This document shows, in pieces, positions 10,201 through 20,408 of a stretch of 30,935 nucleotides of DNA. Made by a program: the position numbers and the translations under genes. Below the pieces are notes generated by a model that saw nothing but the letters and a program-made list of their open reading frames with translations, was not told the DNA's origin and made no database searches. The stretch is from assembly GCA_004802705.1 (NCBI GenBank), contig SGPL01000398.1, positions 1-30,935 on the forward strand, in the 5' to 3' direction. Numbering within the stretch: the stretch's first letter is position 1; every line of letters starts with the position of its first letter. The DNA is from Bondarzewia mesenterica. Lineage: Eukaryota; Basidiomycota; Agaricomycetes; Russulales; Bondarzewiaceae.

Positions 10201-12118
10201 CCTTCAAGAGTTGTCGAAGGCGGTCCGGGGACGAGAGGGTCTCGAAGGTGATATAGATGCTATCGCAGTACTGCGATGCTTGATCAGACTTACGGTGGAT
10301 CTCATCGCTGATCCTGCTACACGGAAGTGAGTGAATACCCCTTAGTATCCATGGGTCGAGGCCAGACCACCCAACAACGTTTTGTCAAGGGGTACCCTTA
10401 TCGATGCATTGATCGGACATTTTGAACAAGGTGGGTGCTGTAGACATCCCTGTTACAGGGATCTTACTAATCATACTCAAGCTAAAATATTGGTTCGCGC
10501 CGCATGCGTCGAGAAGCGAGCGACCATAGTTATCAAAGACATATCGTGGCTATGGCGCACTGCTTATAATTGTGCCATCCAGGGTTGTTCCGAATGGGAC
10601 AACGCAGAAGACAAAGTTCCTCGTCTGTTCGACCTTTCACGAGAGGTTCGAGATGCTATCATGCCACAGGACAGGTCGACACTGACCTTTTCAGTCTAGC
10701 TCCTAGAAGCGCACTGTGAGGTCGCGCTGATTGAGGTAGATGAGGATAGCTATCTATGCATTGTTTATGCATCTTTCGCCGCAATCTCGGGAAGAGGTAC
10801 GTTCAGAAGCTGAGGCGCCGGTTCCCGGCTTCCTTACCAATTTGTCACATCTAGTGTTTGCGACCCGAAAAGCCCACTTGGATTTAGCGTCAAAAGATCA
10901 GGCAATTCTCCCTCCCCTTATAACCCGCCTTGTTACCATTGGCTAATGCCAAGTTAGGTCAATCAACTGCAGGCAGTCTCACGGGAGATCCGTGCTTGCG
11001 ATGACAGAATTCGGACCATCCTAACCAAGGCTCCGCTCCAAAAAGAGAATGAAACTCGAGTTCTGACATGTCTTCATACTTTGCTGGTCTTCGAAGCAGA
11101 AGTTGCTTGTCGCCTACGGGACTGGACGCAACTACCACAAATCGTCGAGGTAGGCCATCTGACCTAGCATCCTCAATTTCTTTATCTGATATTTGCCGGT
11201 TTTTGTATAGCGGGCCTCACGAAGCGAGCCCCTTCCCGCGGATACGTTCGAGGCAATAGCGGACATGCTGGTGCGTTCTTTGAGCATTCTATCAGAATTG
11301 GCATGCGCGCCTCTCATGCAATTTGCCGCAGTGGGCGGAAAGAGATTGTCCGGTCGACGGTGGGTTAGCATGCATGTGTCCTTACCATGTTGACTGACAG
11401 AATTCTACCGACTGTAGTGCTGCTTTCTGCGCTAGAGGTAAGTTGGTAGTAACTCTATCCCCGCGATGTGACTCGATGACAGCTCATTACCTCTTGCGAT
11501 GACTCGCTGGCTTCCTGGCCGCTTACGTTGAATCCCTCAGGCAATATTGCATGCAAGTCTAGACCGACATACGCTGTCTGTCGAAAAATTTTCCCGTTGG
11601 CTGCGTGCTATATGCACTATCCTCTTATCCAGAAATACTGCACCGGACCGGTTAAGGGCTGTCGGATACATCGAACAGGCCATTCCCGTAATAGAGGAGC
11701 ATTGTGACGAGCGGAACGACCAAAATCAGGTCACATTTGTGGAGTAAACGCCGTCTTCCCTGCACTCATGTGTTTGTCCGTTCATGCAGGTCTATCCGGT
11801 CGATGAACGGTCTTGGCTCATGGCTACATCCTATAACACCGGGATCGAATGTTTCCAGTATGTTGACAATATCGGGATTTTCCCCGAATGCATCCTGTTC
11901 ATGCATACTCAAACGCCCGTCATCAGTGTATCTCTGCTCGACGAGGCGAAACGCTGGTTCGAGGCGAGCACTGTTATATGTCGATTTGTACCCGATGGCG
12001 AAACCCGCGCGAAGAAGGTGCGTCCTCCGACTGGTACATGGCCCCACTCACGCATGCATGCTGCGCACTGCAGATCCTGGAAACCTACACAAATCTGCTC
12101 AACCGCTACGCCTCTTGA
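7258..12118 (+). CDS. SPO22: meiosis-specific SPO22/ZIP4/TEX11-type TPR protein, about 30 exons
   Basis: Predicted TPR-like scaffold of the ZMM group that promotes crossovers and synapsis in meiosis. Family-like stretches in order: PKLPQNLADTLDREG, LWNVSTTVR, ALRSSGFRLIEAGL, EIRWWMLAVLKRRKARDEAL, IVDHMEFTEESVT, ASHFDRKMLLMATRLAHESD, KRATIVIKDISWLWRTAYN, EKFSRWLRAICTILLSRN, and a C-terminal PVDERSWLMATSYNTGIECF then LLDEAKRWFEASTVICRFVP. About 30 exons were placed by frame, including microexons 10009-10023 (15 nt) and 11418-11437 (20 nt); the last is 12074-12118. The total is about 985 residues, within family size. One intron (10902-10957) must be GC-AG. Odd points: a run of seven A at 7491-7497 shifts the frame (six would fit), and the junction of exon 1 (7258-7321) with exon 2 is unsure. 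The acceptor at 7398 has a good pyrimidine tract but lacks one base for frame; the one at 7430 fits the frame but is weak. The gene could be intact with sequence errors, or damaged. Confidence 0.78.
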
Positions 12119-12383
12119 ACGCTGTCACGCTGCCTTTGGCTTTTCTATTGCTCTGCTCTGTCGCTCGCTCTATCATGCTTTCTCGGACCGATTCCTCTGT
12201 TCTTTGCACTTTGGCTGTTGTCTGTCTTGGGCTACAAGTTGTCCTATTCCCATCGTCTTCAACTCAGGTGAATTGATGATCATTGCTCTGTCCTGTAATA
12301 CTTCCACGTTTGTACTCCCTTGAAATGAATCGCATTGCACCAACAAGCAAATAAGGCAAAAACAAGATGTGGCAATAACATCC

Positions 12384-14479
12384 TCACAGAGCATCAAAAT
12401 CTCTGAGATGATACAGCAACACTCGTCCCCGAGTGTTCCCCACTGCGACATATTCGCTTCCTGCGGAAAAGTCGAGGCTAGTAACGTGTCCGAGCGGTGT
12501 GCTTGATGTCGGCCAATTAGAGAAAGCCGTCAACGATGGAAGATGTATCTGCGGAACATGATTTGGTCGGCGGATATCAGTTTTTTCAGCGCACGAACAC
12601 AGGTGTCAAGATCTTCCGTACCAGGCGCATTTGATCCTTTTTGACATTGCTGGCGATGGCCAACAACTGCGAGTCATGATTGAACCGAGCGCTGGATATG
12701 GAGGTAGTGAGGTTCTCAATGGCTTTGAGCGGCCTTGGACGGTCGCTCCCTGATGAGGCTGCGTCCGACCCGTATACATTGACGATGCCAGACTTGGAGC
12801 TGCGGCACACGTCCATTAAGCGCATGCACAGGGGGTCGACAATCAACGGACGGATACATACCCCACAACGATATGCTTGCCCGCTCGATCACCACAGAGG
12901 ATGCGACTTCCAAATCCCCCGTCATCCTTCCATCGCCTCAAACATTTCTTTTCGCCAACGTCCCAAACATAGACCTCCGCATCCTCTCCGAGCGCCATCA
13001 ACTCCCTTGCACCTGCTGCGACCCCACGCGCCCACCACAGCGACTTGATTGCTGCATTCGCCTTGACACTCCCTACAACCTGACCTGCGCCACTCTTCCA
13101 ATCCACCAGATGCACGTATCCTCTCCGGCCGGCGACGGCGAGGACGTCTCCAGTAGGATTGAACGCGCAGATCTCCATGCTCTGGTCCTGCGCGGAGGGA
13201 TTTGACGTGTTGAATGTTGTACCCCAGAGCCCACGTGGAGACCGCACGGTCGCCCCAGATTGCAGGTCGTAGGTGTAATAATAAGGACGTTGGCCTGTCA
13301 ATAGGATCGATGACCCTGATGGATGGAATTGTGCGGTGGTGACGGGGAGGGAGGGTATATGCAGGGTTTGGAGGTGGGGGTTTGTGTGACCATCGATCTT
13401 TTGGAAGCAGAGTAAAATCGACACAGCTCACCAATGATAGAAAATAAAAATGAATACGCACATTGAACAGTCGTATCCGCCTGTCTGAGCTCGCTGTTAG
13501 CAGTACTGGAACCTGCCGTGATGGGTGGAACTGAATCGCTTTTATCTCCCCCTCCGCCTGCGCCGCCTGATTCGCATCTCTCAACCTCTCGATAGCCAAC
13601 ACGCCCGGCTCCAGCTTCCCGCCCTTCTTCCCTTTGTCCAAGATCCCCCCTGTAGACGCAACCAACTCCTCCAACCCTTCCTCCTGCCGTTCACCACCAC
13701 TGTCCTCACTTCCTGCGCCCCGCCGTCGTTTCGACCGCTTTGTCCTCGCGTTGACAGCCCATTCTGGTGTGGGATGGATTTTTTCGTACTGCCGCCGAAG
13801 GCGCCTTTCGTATTCGCGTCCGCCGACAGTGTCTTCGGTTGGAGCATCCCGCAGCTTGCGCAAGCGGCTCGAAGAGGTGAGGGAAACCTGCAAAGTATTA
13901 TCGTCTGGATCCGTCCATGCCGGCGCTTTGCGGCTTTGGGGAAGGGATGATTCTGCTGGTATGGTTTTTTGTGCTGCAAGTGTTCCTTCCAGGTCTGGGT
14001 CTTCTTCCACTTCGCGTCTCTCTTCATCTTCATCTTCATCTTCATCTTCGTCATGATCAGTTTCTTCTCCACTGCTACCTGCATCAGAGTCTTGTGGCAA
14101 TTCCACATCTATGTCAAGCTCTGGCACGTCCTTGGGCTTGGAACCAACCCTGTCATCTACAAAAAATAGCTGTACAAGATGAATTGTGAGCACATTTCTC
14201 AGATATTGAACTACTCACATCGTTATCCAATAGTCCCTCAAATTCTGCAGCACCCTCATCTGCATCCCCCTCATTGTCAGATTCATCGCTCACGACGAGG
14301 ATATTTTTCTTTCCCTTCCTAGACGATACGAAGGGTGTCCCGAACAACATACTCTCGAGCCTGCGCTCTTCATCATCTTTGCTTGCGTCGTCGTCAAGAG
14401 CTGTCCGTGCTCCCAGAGGGAGGACCTCGTCTTCCTTCTTCTTTTCGACACGTCGTCGTTTTCGAGCATGCTTTGCCAT
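12384..14479 (-). CDS. UTP18: U3 snoRNA-associated WD40 protein Utp18
   Basis: Predicted nucleolar beta-propeller subunit of the SSU processome (UTP-B part) needed for early 18S rRNA processing. Five exons: 14479-14219, 14169-13462, 13397-12862, 12799-12622, 12548-12384; introns of 49, 64, 62 and 73 nt are GT-AG; product 615 residues. The N-terminus is basic (KHARKRRRVEKKK), followed by acidic tracts (DEDEDEDEDEE) and the family-typical RRQYEKIHPTPEWA. The propeller starts near residue 250 with IKAIQFHPSRQVPVLLTASSD and RLFNIDGHTNPHLQTLHIPS; later parts include MEICAFNPTGDVLAVAGRRGYVHLVDW, and it ends GNTRGRVLLYHLRDFDAL. All splice joins keep frame, with no breaks. It converges on SPO22 with 265 bases between stop codons. 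The open frame at 12922-14193 is this gene read through an intron into a wrong frame. Confidence 0.92.
14021..14050 (-). repeat. TCTTCA hexamer repeat coding the acidic tract of Utp18
   Basis: Five tandem TCTTCA-type units (the last TCTTCG). On the minus strand they encode alternating Asp and Glu in the N-terminal acidic region of Utp18. A hexamer repeat keeps frame, so its length could vary between strains without harm. Confidence 0.85.
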
Positions 14480-15925
14480 TTGGAAGGGAGGAGAACAGAA
14501 ATTTCAGAAATTACCGAGGTAATGGGAGCCATATTTGGTACGGTTTCTCAGCACGTGACTTATACGCGATCGAGCTTCAAGTTGAAGTTCAAGCCAGCGC
14601 AGACACTCCGAGAGCAAATTATCTATCAGGTTGAGTACTGTCACCACTTAAGTGTGCACTCATCTGCCCTTGATCAGCATTGAATGTAATATCACGGGCC
14701 ATTGAAATTGGGGTCAGTGGGATCGCAAATTAATGAATTTTACCCCTCGTGGTAAGTTGCATGTCGCATGTCAAGGTGAGCTGGAGGACTGTCAGCCTGG
14801 AGTACCTCAGACTTCATTGAGCGGTCTACAGTTGTACGACGGATATACATAACGGAGCACATTCCTCACAACGCGTCGCGCCGTCGCCTATGCCTCCACG
14901 GCGCGTGTGGGTGTGAATTGCACGGAATGTTTCGGTGTCTATCAGCCCAAAACCAATAATCTTGCCTGATATTGCAAATATGCTACATTACAGAGAAGTA
15001 CATCGGCGATATATCAACGTTTGGAGTGTGGCTCCGATTTTCTCCGTTTCAGTATACGAGAATTGTAATTATCCGGAGTTGTCGTAACCACGTCCGCAAA
15101 GTGAGAGTATACGGTATTCTACGTAACTTTTCGTTTTTGTTGCAGCAGTCCGACATCTGGGTTGTGCACGCTTGCTAAGCAGTGGTGTTGGAGCAATGTT
15201 GAGCAGAAGTTCCTAGAAGATCTCATTGTTTGACCCGTATCTTCAATCGTTGGGTACGTAAAATACGATCCAGATTGCTTAGTTCAGAAGCTGAGAAGTT
15301 TATTCTAATATGAACATGTGGCAAGCGGGACCTTACGTGGTGAAAGAGGAATCGAAAGGTAACTTCCTACAGAGCTGTATAGCTGTATCTCCGGGGAGAT
15401 TCGACGACACAGAATGCAGAGAAACGCGATTCGGAGAGCGAAAGAGAGGTTTATTAGTTTGATAGTTCTGGCAAATATATAGGATCTCAGAAGCTCGCGT
15501 GGAAGCACAGCCGAAGATATTCTGGCGGACTCTGACAATCTCGGCGTCACTTGCGGCGCATCCTACCGCTAGCCGACGGACCCGCCCTGACACTGACAAG
15601 TACTGGGCCGCCTCAGCAAGCTTCCCCTCTAAGACTTTTTCCGCTACCATCACCACAAATCCCTCCCGTGTTCGCTCTTTTCCTCTTTTTTCCCTCTTAA
15701 TTCTCTTCGCTTTCTTGTTGTCCGCTATTGCTCGAAACTCTCTCATATCTATACCGCGTCTCTGTTCCCACAGAGCTTCCCGGTTAGCCGAGAACACTGA
15801 TCTCATCACGCAGTCCCCTGCTGACTTTCCCAGTGCTTTCCAGTGCTTTGAATATTCTCTTCACCGCCACCCATCCTAGCTAGCAACCATTCCCCTTCCC
15901 CCAACTCCTCCAAGACGCCGCAAGA
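14480..15925. promoter_or_regulatory. divergent upstream region of UTP18 and the G-alpha gene
   Basis: A 1.45 kb interval between two divergent genes. On the UTP18 side a CACGTGAC palindrome-type E-box (14552-14559) lies 73 bases upstream of the start codon. On the G-alpha side, 15616-15910 is strongly CT-rich and ends at the ATG at 15926, as expected for the promoter and leader. The 158-residue minus-strand frame at 15333-15809 is largely the complement of this CT-rich tract and is not supported. No gene was found in between. Confidence 0.45.
14552..14559 (-). promoter_or_regulatory. CACGTGAC E-box upstream of UTP18
   Basis: An exact CACGTGAC, matching the core bound by bHLH factors of the Cbf1/Pho4/USF type. 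It lies 73 bases before the UTP18 ATG. The same octamer occurs in the divergent promoter at 24497-24504. An exact octamer is expected about once per 65 kb per strand by chance, so function is only suggested. Confidence 0.35.
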
Positions 15926-17647
15926 ATGGGCATCTGTATATCCTCCAGTGGTATAGAGCTCTCTGAGGAGGACAAGCGGCGGCATCGAGAGGCTGAGAAG
16001 ACACTTAAAGATGTTAGTCTTCACTCTATCACTTGCCCAGAACGCATATAAGCACAATCAGATTTGATTTGTAGTATCACTGGAGCTAATGCATTGTTTA
16101 ACAGGCGAAAACGAAAATGGCTTCTCAAGTGAAGGTGAGTAGCGTACAGTGCTCTAATACTCTTTTCGTGATTTCTGAGAGATCCCTGTCAGGTATTGCT
16201 ACTAGGGTCTGGTGATTCAGGGAAATCGACCATCTTGAAGGTATTTGTTTCCGACTGTAATGATATCATTATGTGCAGTATTCATCGTCGCCTTCAGCAA
16301 ATGCGTCTCATTCATCGTATACCATTCTCTCCCCAAGAAGTCGAGTCATATCGACAGCTCGTCTTTAACAACTTGACACATGGACTCAAATACCTCCTGG
16401 ATGCGATGGAAGACATGGGTTTAGAGGTTTCTGCTGAGAACGCCGAGCATATTGACAAGGTGGAGAACGCCGTCGACCTTCGTGATGGCGAGCAATTTCC
16501 AGTAAGCTATCTAGAGCCGCTTCGGGTCCTCTGGGCGGATGAGAATGTGCAAAAAGCCTGGGAGCGAGGAAATGAAGCGGCATTACCGGAGAAGTAAGTG
16601 TTTCATCAAATATTCGTTGGTGACGCCGATTCTGATGGTTCATCGCTGGGCAGTCTGTCTTACTTCTTTGCAGACCTCGATCGACTTTTCGATCTGGAGT
16701 ATACTCCAACGGAACAGGATATTGTCCGCTGCCGTGCGCGGACTATTGGTATAACTGAGACGGTCTTCCAGCTCAAGGAACATGAGATGCTCATGGTCGA
16801 CGTCGGTGGACAGAAGAGCGAGCGAAGAAAATGGATCCACTGTTTCCAGGATGTCACTAGTATATTGTTCTTGTGCAGTTTGAGTGGTTACGATCAGTGC
16901 CTAGTCGAAGACAAGGATGCGGTGAGTATCTTTCGCCTAGGCCATAGACTTTCATTAAGGGCGTTTTCCACATAGAATCAAATGCAAGACACGATGACAA
17001 TATGGGATTCTATCTGTCACTCACAATGGTTCAAATCAACATCTATAGTATGTCCTTCACTTCTTTCACTCGCAATGTGTGTTCATTTGATCGCTTCAAG
17101 ATTCTCTTCCTGAACAAGAACGATCTTTTCGAGAGCAAGGTCCTGCACTCTGATATCAAGAATTTCTTCCCGGTACGTTCGCTTCTAGCTAACTGGGCTC
17201 ATCTCGTTGACCATTATCTCTCACAGGACTTTGATGGCGAGCCAGGTGATGCACGGGCAGGCCGCGAGTACTTCAAGAAGCGTTTTGGACGACTGGCTCA
17301 AAAGGCTGGTCGCTCAAAGGAGCGCGAGATATACATCCAGTGAGTGCATTTCGGAAAGATGTGATCAATACTGACCCTCTTCGTCACAAGCATAACCACG
17401 GCAACGGATACTGCTCTACTTCGTGTGGTGATGGCAGCTGTCGAAGGTGAGTTCTCGTATTTTCTTGAGCTCTCTCATGTTCTAACGTCTTTATCTTCCA
17501 GAGTGAGTCTTTCCTTTTCATGACCCCCCTTTGAGCCCCCCCTTTCCTGGCATCCGATTTATAGCTCAACCTTTTATTTCGTGTGTCCCCTCACTTTTCT
17601 TCAGCATCGTTCTTCGTCAAAACCTTGAAGTGGCCGCATTGATCTGA
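15926..17647 (+). CDS. heterotrimeric G-protein alpha subunit with a one-nucleotide exon
   Basis: Predicted membrane-bound GTPase that couples receptors (pheromone or nutrient) to effectors. Exons: 15926-16012, 16105-16134, 16193-16240, 16298-16593, 16654-16921, 16976-17047, 17101-17172, 17227-17339, 17391-17446, 17502 alone, 17605-17647; product 361 residues. Gly2 and Cys4 (MGICIS) are the myristoylation and palmitoylation sites. G1 is GSGDSGKST (44-52; usually GxGESGKST, so Glu is replaced by Asp). Switch I is RCRARTIGIT with Arg181 and Thr184. Switch II is DVGGQKSERRKWIHCF with catalytic Gln207 present. NKND is at 272-275 and TTATDT at 331-336 (usually TCATDT). The tail is D348-IVLRQNLEVAALI, without the usual GLL-type end. 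The Asp348 codon is split G|A|C over three exons. These deviations point to one of the divergent G-alpha paralogs found in mushrooms. All other joins keep frame. Confidence 0.93.
17502..17502 (+). other. single-nucleotide exon (A) in the G-alpha gene
   Basis: The base lies between two introns that each look complete: 17447-17501 (GTGAGT donor, TTCTAAC branch-like site, CTTCCAG acceptor, 55 nt) and 17503-17604 (GTGAGT donor, TTCTTCAG acceptor, 102 nt). The preceding exon ends with one leftover G and the next begins with C. Only inclusion of this A gives GAC (Asp) followed by the family-typical IVLRQNLE tail. Skipping it gives ASFFVKTLKWPH and stop instead; keeping the second intron gives a stop at once. 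Confidence 0.75.
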
Positions 17648-18118
17648 CTGTTCCCTGTTTTTCACCTTTCCATGCTTCATTTTCATACATGCCCATGATC
17701 TTGATTATCGCATCGTGCAACTCTTCCGTGTTTGCGGTTTGGCGACGCACGTCAATTGGTCTTGTATCCCGCTCGACGTTGTCCACGTGGTTGTCACGCA
17801 TTCGGACATACTGTTCTCCTGAAACTATTCACTTGTCATCCTTTCTGATCATTAACATTATCCTTCGTACTATGTTCGCATCAACCTACAACACACGTCT
17901 CTCGAATCTCCATGTTGTGTCTATCCAATGACCGCCCGCGTTGCAATCACGCTATCAATCGAACAGCTCTATCATCAGTAAAAGCGTACGTCCATTCATG
18001 CAATGTAAACCGTCCATGATCGCTTCCTTCTATTCGTTTCACACGCATGGACAACTGGCGCTGACATGGACTGCCTGGTTTGTTTCTTAGATCCGCGAGA
18101 TCATGTTGTGATATTGAG

Positions 18119-18622
18119 ATGTCGACCCTGCGCTCGCGCACCAGAGTTCCCGAGAAACTCAACGGCCATGCTCCCTACACTCTTCCCCTTGGGCCATTCA
18201 AATCCGCCCCAAATCCCCCCTCACATATACTGGCTCCACCGGGCCGCATTGTGTCAGCCATTTTCGGAGACGGCTGCGTTGCTTCTGTTGTTTGTGGTCC
18301 GTCAGCACCACTATCGATTGGATGGCTGGCTCACCTGTCGCTGATTCCGGTAATTTCGTTTCTTGTTCATTTTATGCTTGTTTGCCGCTATTTGTGCTGT
18401 GCTCTCCAGTTCTTGCTTCGAGCCCACGTTGCTGCTCCCTTTTTGCCTTTCCTTTACCCCTCGGCTTCGCACATCTGTACATATACCTTCACACATCTGC
18501 AATTAATCGACATACCTTCGCATACCGATTTTTTTTTAATTCGGGGAGTCTTGACCATCGGGCTTGTCAGCGGGTCACGTACTAAGTTTGATGCGGCAGT
18601 GGACGCTCATCTCATCCTCTGA
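18119..18622 (+). CDS. possible small protein, doubtful
   Basis: A 167-residue frame from the ATG at 18119. Its first about 45 residues (MSTLRSRTRVPEKLNGHAPY and a Pro-rich continuation) look like a real N-terminus. The rest is translated CT-rich DNA with several hydrophobic stretches and many Cys and His, typical of a non-coding fungal promoter or leader read as protein. It could be the first exon of a spliced gene or chance. No domain was recognised. Confidence 0.18.
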   Translation: MSTLRSRTRVPEKLNGHAPYTLPLGPFKSAPNPPSHILAPPGRIVSAIFGDGCVASVVCGPSAPLSIGWLAHLSLIPVISFLVHFMLVCRYLCCALQFLLRAHVAAPFLPFLYPSASHICTYTFTHLQLIDIPSHTDFFLIRGVLTIGLVSGSRTKFDAAVDAHLIL

Positions 18623-19004
18623 TGAACCATCAGAGCTGTTGATGACCTCGACTGATCTGATGGGTCGCAGAACGTCTTCCTACTGGATGAAGTTGAGTCT
18701 TCAGGAGGATCGATGACAGCAAATCCAAATATACTGTGACACGTCGGAGCCCACAGGGTCCAATAGAATCGCTCGTGTGCTTGAAATGCCAATGCGCGGT
18801 TTGATTGATAAACGCACCGCAGTCTGTCTCAGTCCGGTTTCATCGGAGGTAATGCGGTGAACATACGAGATTCAAGGGTAGAGGAGGGAAATGACTGACC
18901 GAGACGCCCAGGACCCAAAGGAGGATGTTAGTTAAGCTTCCGTACGGATCGTTGGAGGGAGACGCCACGGGGGTATAGTGACAGCGACGAACACATGAGA
19001 ACAT
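18607..19004 (-). CDS. possible small spliced gene, structure unresolved
   Basis: On the minus strand a CT-rich leader (about 19070 down to 19005) precedes an ATG at 19004. A first exon encoding MFSCVRRCHYTPVASPSNDP and then GSLTNILLWVLGVS runs to 18900, followed by GTCAGT. Downstream, a frame ending at 18607 contains FYWTLWAPTCHSIFGFAVID and a Ser-rich tail. No single set of splice sites joins these convincingly: an alternative 51 nt intron (GTACGG, CTAAC, TCAG) inside the first segment is equally possible. The family was not recognised. Reported because leader, start and splice-like signals occur together. Confidence 0.2.
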
Positions 19005-20408
19005 GCAGCAGCAACGAAGGGAGCGTGGTGGTGGTTGAAAGGAAGGAGAGGTTGGGGTCGATTCTGCGCCTCAATATTCAATAGTGACCTGGCAGTTCAC
19101 GCGGGTCCGGTCCCTCACGTCTTTTTTTCCATTCCTCCTGTTTAAGAACTGTCCGCGCCTATCCGGTTTTAGAAGGCGGCGCCCTGCTGGCAGTTGTATC
19201 CTCGCGCGGGGCACCGTGGTGAATTACGGTTCCAATTGTGAATAGGATACAGTTTGTACTTACGGAACAACGAGACTCAGCTCGCAGGGCTTCGCAGGGG
19301 CCAGCGGATGAGCGCGCCTGCCATCATTTCTCAGAATGCGACCATCGAAGAAAATGGGTTTATGCAGGTTTATGCACGTTGGCGATTCCTCTTCTTCCTT
19401 CTACTCTCCCAATCTGTGAGACGTTGTAATCAGCAGGTCAACCGGTCATTTGCACCTACATAATTGGCGAACTCCGAGTCTCCGAGTCTGACTGGTGCAG
19501 ATTATAATACGAATGGCCATGGTGCATGAGTGTCCGCGACGATGCTCACATTTTTCTCAGACTAAATTCGATCTATCGTCTCAACCGGTGTGGGGCGACA
19601 TCAAATTCAGACGTCGCGGAGTGAGAGAAGGAGGAAGTGTCCGAGGTGCCGCGCGGCGCGCGGCTAGTAGATACGTGCACCTACGACGACGAACAGATTA
19701 ATTGAGACTCTGGCCGGCTGCTGTACCGTTGTTGTTCGAAGTCGCATGTACATAAGTGTACTGTCCTTCTTTGCACGAAAATAAATGGTTCGGGACACAA
19801 AAGCCCCTTCAGAGTCCAAGGCCCTTCACTAACCTTTTTCGAGACCCCGTGAGTGGAAGGTCTCGTACCCACAGGACTTCACAGGTCCAACGTGTCGATG
19901 GCATCGAGATGAGGTCGGCCTTAGAACGTCGGAGGTGCTCCAGAAATTAGAACACTAAATCTGCGTATCACACTTGCCAGATATGGTATCAAGCAGGAGG
20001 GTGGTTCAGGAACAACTGTTCGGCGTTCCTAGCGTCGACTCAACATCGTCACTTGATCGAATGGTACAAGTATGTGTCGTCCGGAAAATTATATGAATAG
20101 GTTCGCCCAATCGACAGAGTCGTTAGCACCCACTCGAACACCGTCCTGCTGACTTAGTATGGTATACCCTATGCGCCACCGAACCGTCTGTATATCAGTC
20201 TGCATGTATGATACACGAAGGAATTGCATGCAATCGGGGAATGCTCTTCAACGAAACTAGTCCTCAAAGGCCGCCATGGAACCAAAAGATAAAAAAAGAG
20301 GGGGAAAAAAGAATAATCGAGTCGAGGATAAACAGCATCCGTTACAATGGGCGCACCGGACCTCACGTTGCTATGCCAGCATTGGGGTTGGGACGCAGAG
20401 GTAAGCGA

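Larger units (their letters stand above)
17648..20408. other. 2.8 kb with only weak gene candidates
   Basis: This holds the 3' flank of the G-alpha gene and the 3' flank of MDV1 (minus strand, ending at 20409). Two weak candidates are listed separately: a plus-strand frame at 18119-18622 and a minus-strand small gene starting near 19004. From 19050 to 20400 no frame, repeat, RNA gene or mobile-element motif could be supported. Confidence 0.4.

Noticed and set aside
12922..14193. 423-residue minus-strand open frame taken as one gene
   Set aside because: It is UTP18 exon 2 read through intron 13461-13398 into a wrong frame of exon 3; splicing restores the WD40 frame.
15333..15809. 158-residue minus-strand frame before the G-alpha gene
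   Set aside because: Largely the complement of the CT-rich G-alpha leader, giving Lys/Arg/Glu-rich translation without a motif.
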